From: JAZNGX01 sp045576675
GTDB taxonomy: Bacteria > Bacillota > Clostridia > Monoglobales > Firm-18
Reading direction: 5' to 3'
Length of the DNA: 56,185 nt
NCBI GenBank assembly: GCA_045576675.1
Contig: JAZNGX010000104.1
Coordinates: 1 to 56,185, forward strand
The position numbers were made by a program, and so were the translations under genes. Under the pieces are notes generated by a model. It was not told where the DNA came from. It worked only from the letters and a program-made list of their open reading frames with translations, and made no database searches. Of the stretch, positions 53,804-56,185 are shown one piece after another. Positions within the stretch are counted from its first letter, which is position 1. Each line of letters begins with the position of its first letter.

Positions 53804-54874
53804 ATGAAAAATAAATTATTTATTATTATTGCTTCACTTATTATATCTGCTGTTACAATAACAAATATTGTTTTACCTGAAAAGGATTTTTCGGAAAACG
53901 AAAACCGTTCTTTAACAAAGCTTCCATCAATCTCATTAAATGCTATGCTTGACGGAGAAACATCTGCAGAGTTTGAAAGCTATGTTGCAGACCAATTTGC
54001 ATTCCGTGACTTGTGGGTAAGTGCAAAAGCACACATAGAAAAGCTCACCGGCAAAAGAGAGAACAACGGCGTGTATTTTGCAACAGACGGATATCTGATT
54101 GAAGTGCCAGACTATGATTTGACAACCGCTAATACAAATCTAGATATAATACAACGCTTTAATAACGCTACATTATTGCTAATTCCAACAGCATACGAAA
54201 TATTAAGTGATAAGCTGCCTACATTTGCTTACAACAACATCCAGACACAAATAATAGAATTATCCAAAAACAAAGTAAACACCATTTGCCCAATCAACTC
54301 GCTAAAAAAATGCAAAGACGATTATATATATTACAAAACAGACCATCACCAAACATCATATGGCAGTTACATTACTTATAAAGACTATTGCAGACACAAA
54401 GCCATAGAACCCGTGGAATATACACCAATTGAGCTATCAAACAAGTTTTATGGTTCAACATGGTCTAAGGCGACATTACACAACATAGTTCCCGATACAA
54501 TAAGTATCGTTCAAAGTGATATAAAATGCGAAGTCACTGTAAACGACACTAAAACAACCAATTCCATCTATGATTATTCAAAGCTTGAAACAAAAGATAA
54601 ATATGCGGTGTTTTTAGGCGGCAATTATGGAAAAACAGTTATAGAAACAACAGCAAATTCAAATGACACTGTGCTTATTTTAAAAGACTCTTATGCTAAC
54701 GGTCTCATACCATTCCTTATAAACCACTACAAAAAAATAATAATGCTAGATTTAAGGTATTATAACCAAAGCATAAAACAGATTATTGAAGTAGAAAACC
54801 CGGATGAAGTATTGTTGATTTACAACGTTTCATCACTTGCAACAGACAACAATTTTAAGAAACTGTTATTTTAA
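53804..54874 (+). CDS. DHHW-family (AlgJ/AlgX/PatB-like) O-acetyltransferase partner
   Basis: 356 residues. One N-terminal membrane anchor or signal (about 5-25) is followed by the family start DFSENENRSLTKLP, then VADQFAFRDLW, and the SGNH-like active-site stretch YKTDHHQTSYGSY, with Asp180 and His181/His182. Near the C-terminus, LILKDSYANGLIPFL gives the conserved Ser. It accepts the acetyl group from the MBOAT partner and moves it to a polysaccharide outside the cell. The gene starts nine bases after the MBOAT stop, GAGGTGA forming the ribosome site. Its substrate is unknown. Confidence 0.88.
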   Translation: MKNKLFIIIASLIISAVTITNIVLPEKDFSENENRSLTKLPSISLNAMLDGETSAEFESYVADQFAFRDLWVSAKAHIEKLTGKRENNGVYFATDGYLIEVPDYDLTTANTNLDIIQRFNNATLLLIPTAYEILSDKLPTFAYNNIQTQIIELSKNKVNTICPINSLKKCKDDYIYYKTDHHQTSYGSYITYKDYCRHKAIEPVEYTPIELSNKFYGSTWSKATLHNIVPDTISIVQSDIKCEVTVNDTKTTNSIYDYSKLETKDKYAVFLGGNYGKTVIETTANSNDTVLILKDSYANGLIPFLINHYKKIIMLDLRYYNQSIKQIIEVENPDEVLLIYNVSSLATDNNFKKLLF

Positions 54875-54886
54875 TTTTAGAAAAAA

Positions 54887-54930
54887 CAACGGCAAGGAAA
54901 ACATCAAGCTTTCCTTGCCGTTAATTATTT
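54887..54930. terminator. Bidirectional terminator between DHHW and SLH genes
   Basis: Arms AACGGCAAGGAAA (54887-54899) and TTTCCTTGCCGTT (54909-54921) pair perfectly over 13 bases, with a 9-base loop, flanked by A-rich and T-rich runs. It lies between two convergent genes and can serve both. Confidence 0.85.
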
Positions 54931-54939
54931 TACGTAATA

Positions 54940-56139
54940 TTATTTGTTATAAATATCGTATACACCTGAGAAAATCTTAGCAGCTTCTGCACGTGTTGTT
55001 GCAGCCTGAGGAGCAAACATATAACCAGGTTTACCGTGGAATACATCTGCCTGCTGTAGTGTATAAACTGCATCATAAGCATATTCCTGAATATCAGCGT
55101 CATCGTTGAATAACTTAAGCGCAATAACAGGCTCACAAGCAATCTCAAACTTATTGAAGAATCTAACTATCATAGCAGAAATTTCTTCACGTGTTATGGT
55201 CTTATCCGGTGCAAATTCTGTATCTGAGTAACCTGTTACGATACCGTTTTCAAGACCCCATGCAATATATGGATTGTGCCATGCTGATTCAGGTACATCA
55301 ATAAATGAAACCTTTGTAACAGCAACCTCAGCATCAACCAAAGCAGCAAGCATCTTAACAACTGATGCACGTGTTAATGAACCTTCCGGATCAAACTTCT
55401 GGTTACCAATACCGTTCATAATACCTGTCTGTGACATTTTTTCAACATAGTCATATGCCCAGTGTGTTTCGTCAATATCATTGTAAAGTGCAACGTTTGC
55501 TACACCTGTGAATGAACCTGAAGGCTTTGTGGTGCTGCTTGAAAGGCCGCCGCCACCGCCGACAGCAGGTCTGTTACCGGATTTCTTTGTTAAATCCCAA
55601 ATATCAGGAGCACCAAATACAAGATTATCATATTCTGCTACAGCATTTGCATCGTTCTGCAATATATCCTGAAGCTCTGTATAAACATTCGCACTGTTTG
55701 TGAAAATAACTCTCAAAGCAGCAGCAAATGAAGCATTTGTATCCAATGCATCAGCTAAAGCCTGAACTGTTACGTTGTGAACATTTGTGCGGTCAACAGG
55801 AGTTGAAGCGTGCGCCAACTGAATTTCAGCCTTTACGTCTTCAAAATATGCAACAACTTCTGCTTTTGTCAGATTTTCAATATCGCCAGCTTTTCTTGCA
55901 AAATTACTGTCTGCATATAAATAGCCTGCTGTCTGACCCTGAGCTTCATACTCATAATACAAAGCGTCAATACCCTTTGCAATTTCAGGTACAGGAGCAT
56001 TAGCAAAATCTCCATTATTGTATAAGTAATCAATTGTTCTTTCAATAGTCCATGAGTCATATGAAAAAACTGTTGTGAATGATGCAAACGAAACCAAAAT
56101 GGTAACTATAAGCATCAAAGATAAAACTTTTAATTTCAT
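54940..56139 (-). CDS. Secreted polyglycine-linker protein with three C-terminal SLH domains
   Basis: 399 residues from ATG 56139, with AGGGTGA seven bases upstream; the in-frame GTG nine bases earlier has no such site. The signal peptide spans about 1-26. A helical domain (about 28-180) follows, then a short glycine linker (about 194-198), and SLH repeats at about 219-262, 279-322 and 343-396 (LTRASVVKML, ITREEISAMI, TTRAEAAKIF). It has the layout of the two larger SLH-C proteins but lacks the beta domain and stands alone, without an SLH-N partner in this window. A -10-like TAAAAT lies near 56170; the -35 is outside the window. Confidence 0.85.
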   Translation of the reverse strand: MKLKVLSLMLIVTILVSFASFTTVFSYDSWTIERTIDYLYNNGDFANAPVPEIAKGIDALYYEYEAQGQTAGYLYADSNFARKAGDIENLTKAEVVAYFEDVKAEIQLAHASTPVDRTNVHNVTVQALADALDTNASFAAALRVIFTNSANVYTELQDILQNDANAVAEYDNLVFGAPDIWDLTKKSGNRPAVGGGGGLSSSTTKPSGSFTGVANVALYNDIDETHWAYDYVEKMSQTGIMNGIGNQKFDPEGSLTRASVVKMLAALVDAEVAVTKVSFIDVPESAWHNPYIAWGLENGIVTGYSDTEFAPDKTITREEISAMIVRFFNKFEIACEPVIALKLFNDDADIQEYAYDAVYTLQQADVFHGKPGYMFAPQAATTRAEAAKIFSGVYDIYNK

Positions 56140-56185
56140 GCAAATCACCCTATTCTGAATATTTTTTTCTATTTTATCATATTTT

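Overview
The window reads as a chromosomal segment of an AT-rich, Gram-positive, S-layer-bearing Clostridia-type anaerobe. The evidence is the codon use, strong sigma-A-like promoters, many S-layer homology (SLH) surface proteins, lipoprotein-type sugar ABC transporters without their own ATPase, membrane-bound AraC regulators with Cache-like sensors, and a hydrogenase-like redox protein. The mix of SLH proteins and secreted glycan-active proteins recalls polysaccharide specialists such as Monoglobus, but that placement is an inference and not a match I could test.

Region 1 (1-6.9 kb) is mobile DNA. It holds the partial gene of a DUF6076-like protein, a SHOCT-like small protein and three consecutive serine recombinase genes; the middle recombinase lacks the catalytic domain. 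This is a typical end of a clostridial integrative element. It is followed by scars: the C-terminal tail of another large serine recombinase, nested hairpins, and a decayed IS3-family transposase end.

Region 2 (6.9-27.1 kb, minus strand) is one long glycan-utilisation operon starting from a near-consensus promoter at about 27.1 kb. In transcription order it encodes two permeases, a solute-binding lipoprotein, a membrane AraC regulator, a cytoplasmic sialidase-fold protein, a giant secreted beta-helix protein, a discoidin-like secreted protein, a small secreted beta protein, a pair of SLH surface proteins and a cytoplasmic GH94-like glycoside phosphorylase.

Region 3 (27.1-29.5 kb) has a chimeric relic gene, a tRNA-Ser-like 3' end with a terminator, and a two-gene KDPG-aldolase / 2-keto-3-deoxygalactonate-kinase operon.

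Region 4 (29.5-48.4 kb, minus strand) is a second glycan locus built on the same plan: two permeases, a binding protein, the same pair of SLH protein types, a cytoplasmic sialidase-fold protein, a secreted double-LamG protein and a secreted LamG/sialidase-fold protein. A promoter inside the locus then drives an AraC regulator and a GH38 alpha-mannosidase.

Region 5 (48.4-56.2 kb) has adenine deaminase (plus strand), a three-gene redox-sensing operon (DRTGG protein, HATPase protein, hydrogenase-like protein), an MBOAT/DHHW O-acetylation pair, and a third polyglycine-SLH protein.

How it may work together (inference): secreted enzymes cut and bind a complex glycan, SLH protein pairs hold or channel it at the S-layer, lipoprotein/permease systems import oligosaccharides, cytoplasmic GH38, GH94-like and sialidase-fold proteins finish the job, and the 2-keto-3-deoxy acid pair takes up acidic sugars. 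The repeated SLH pair is the best candidate here for an undescribed system.
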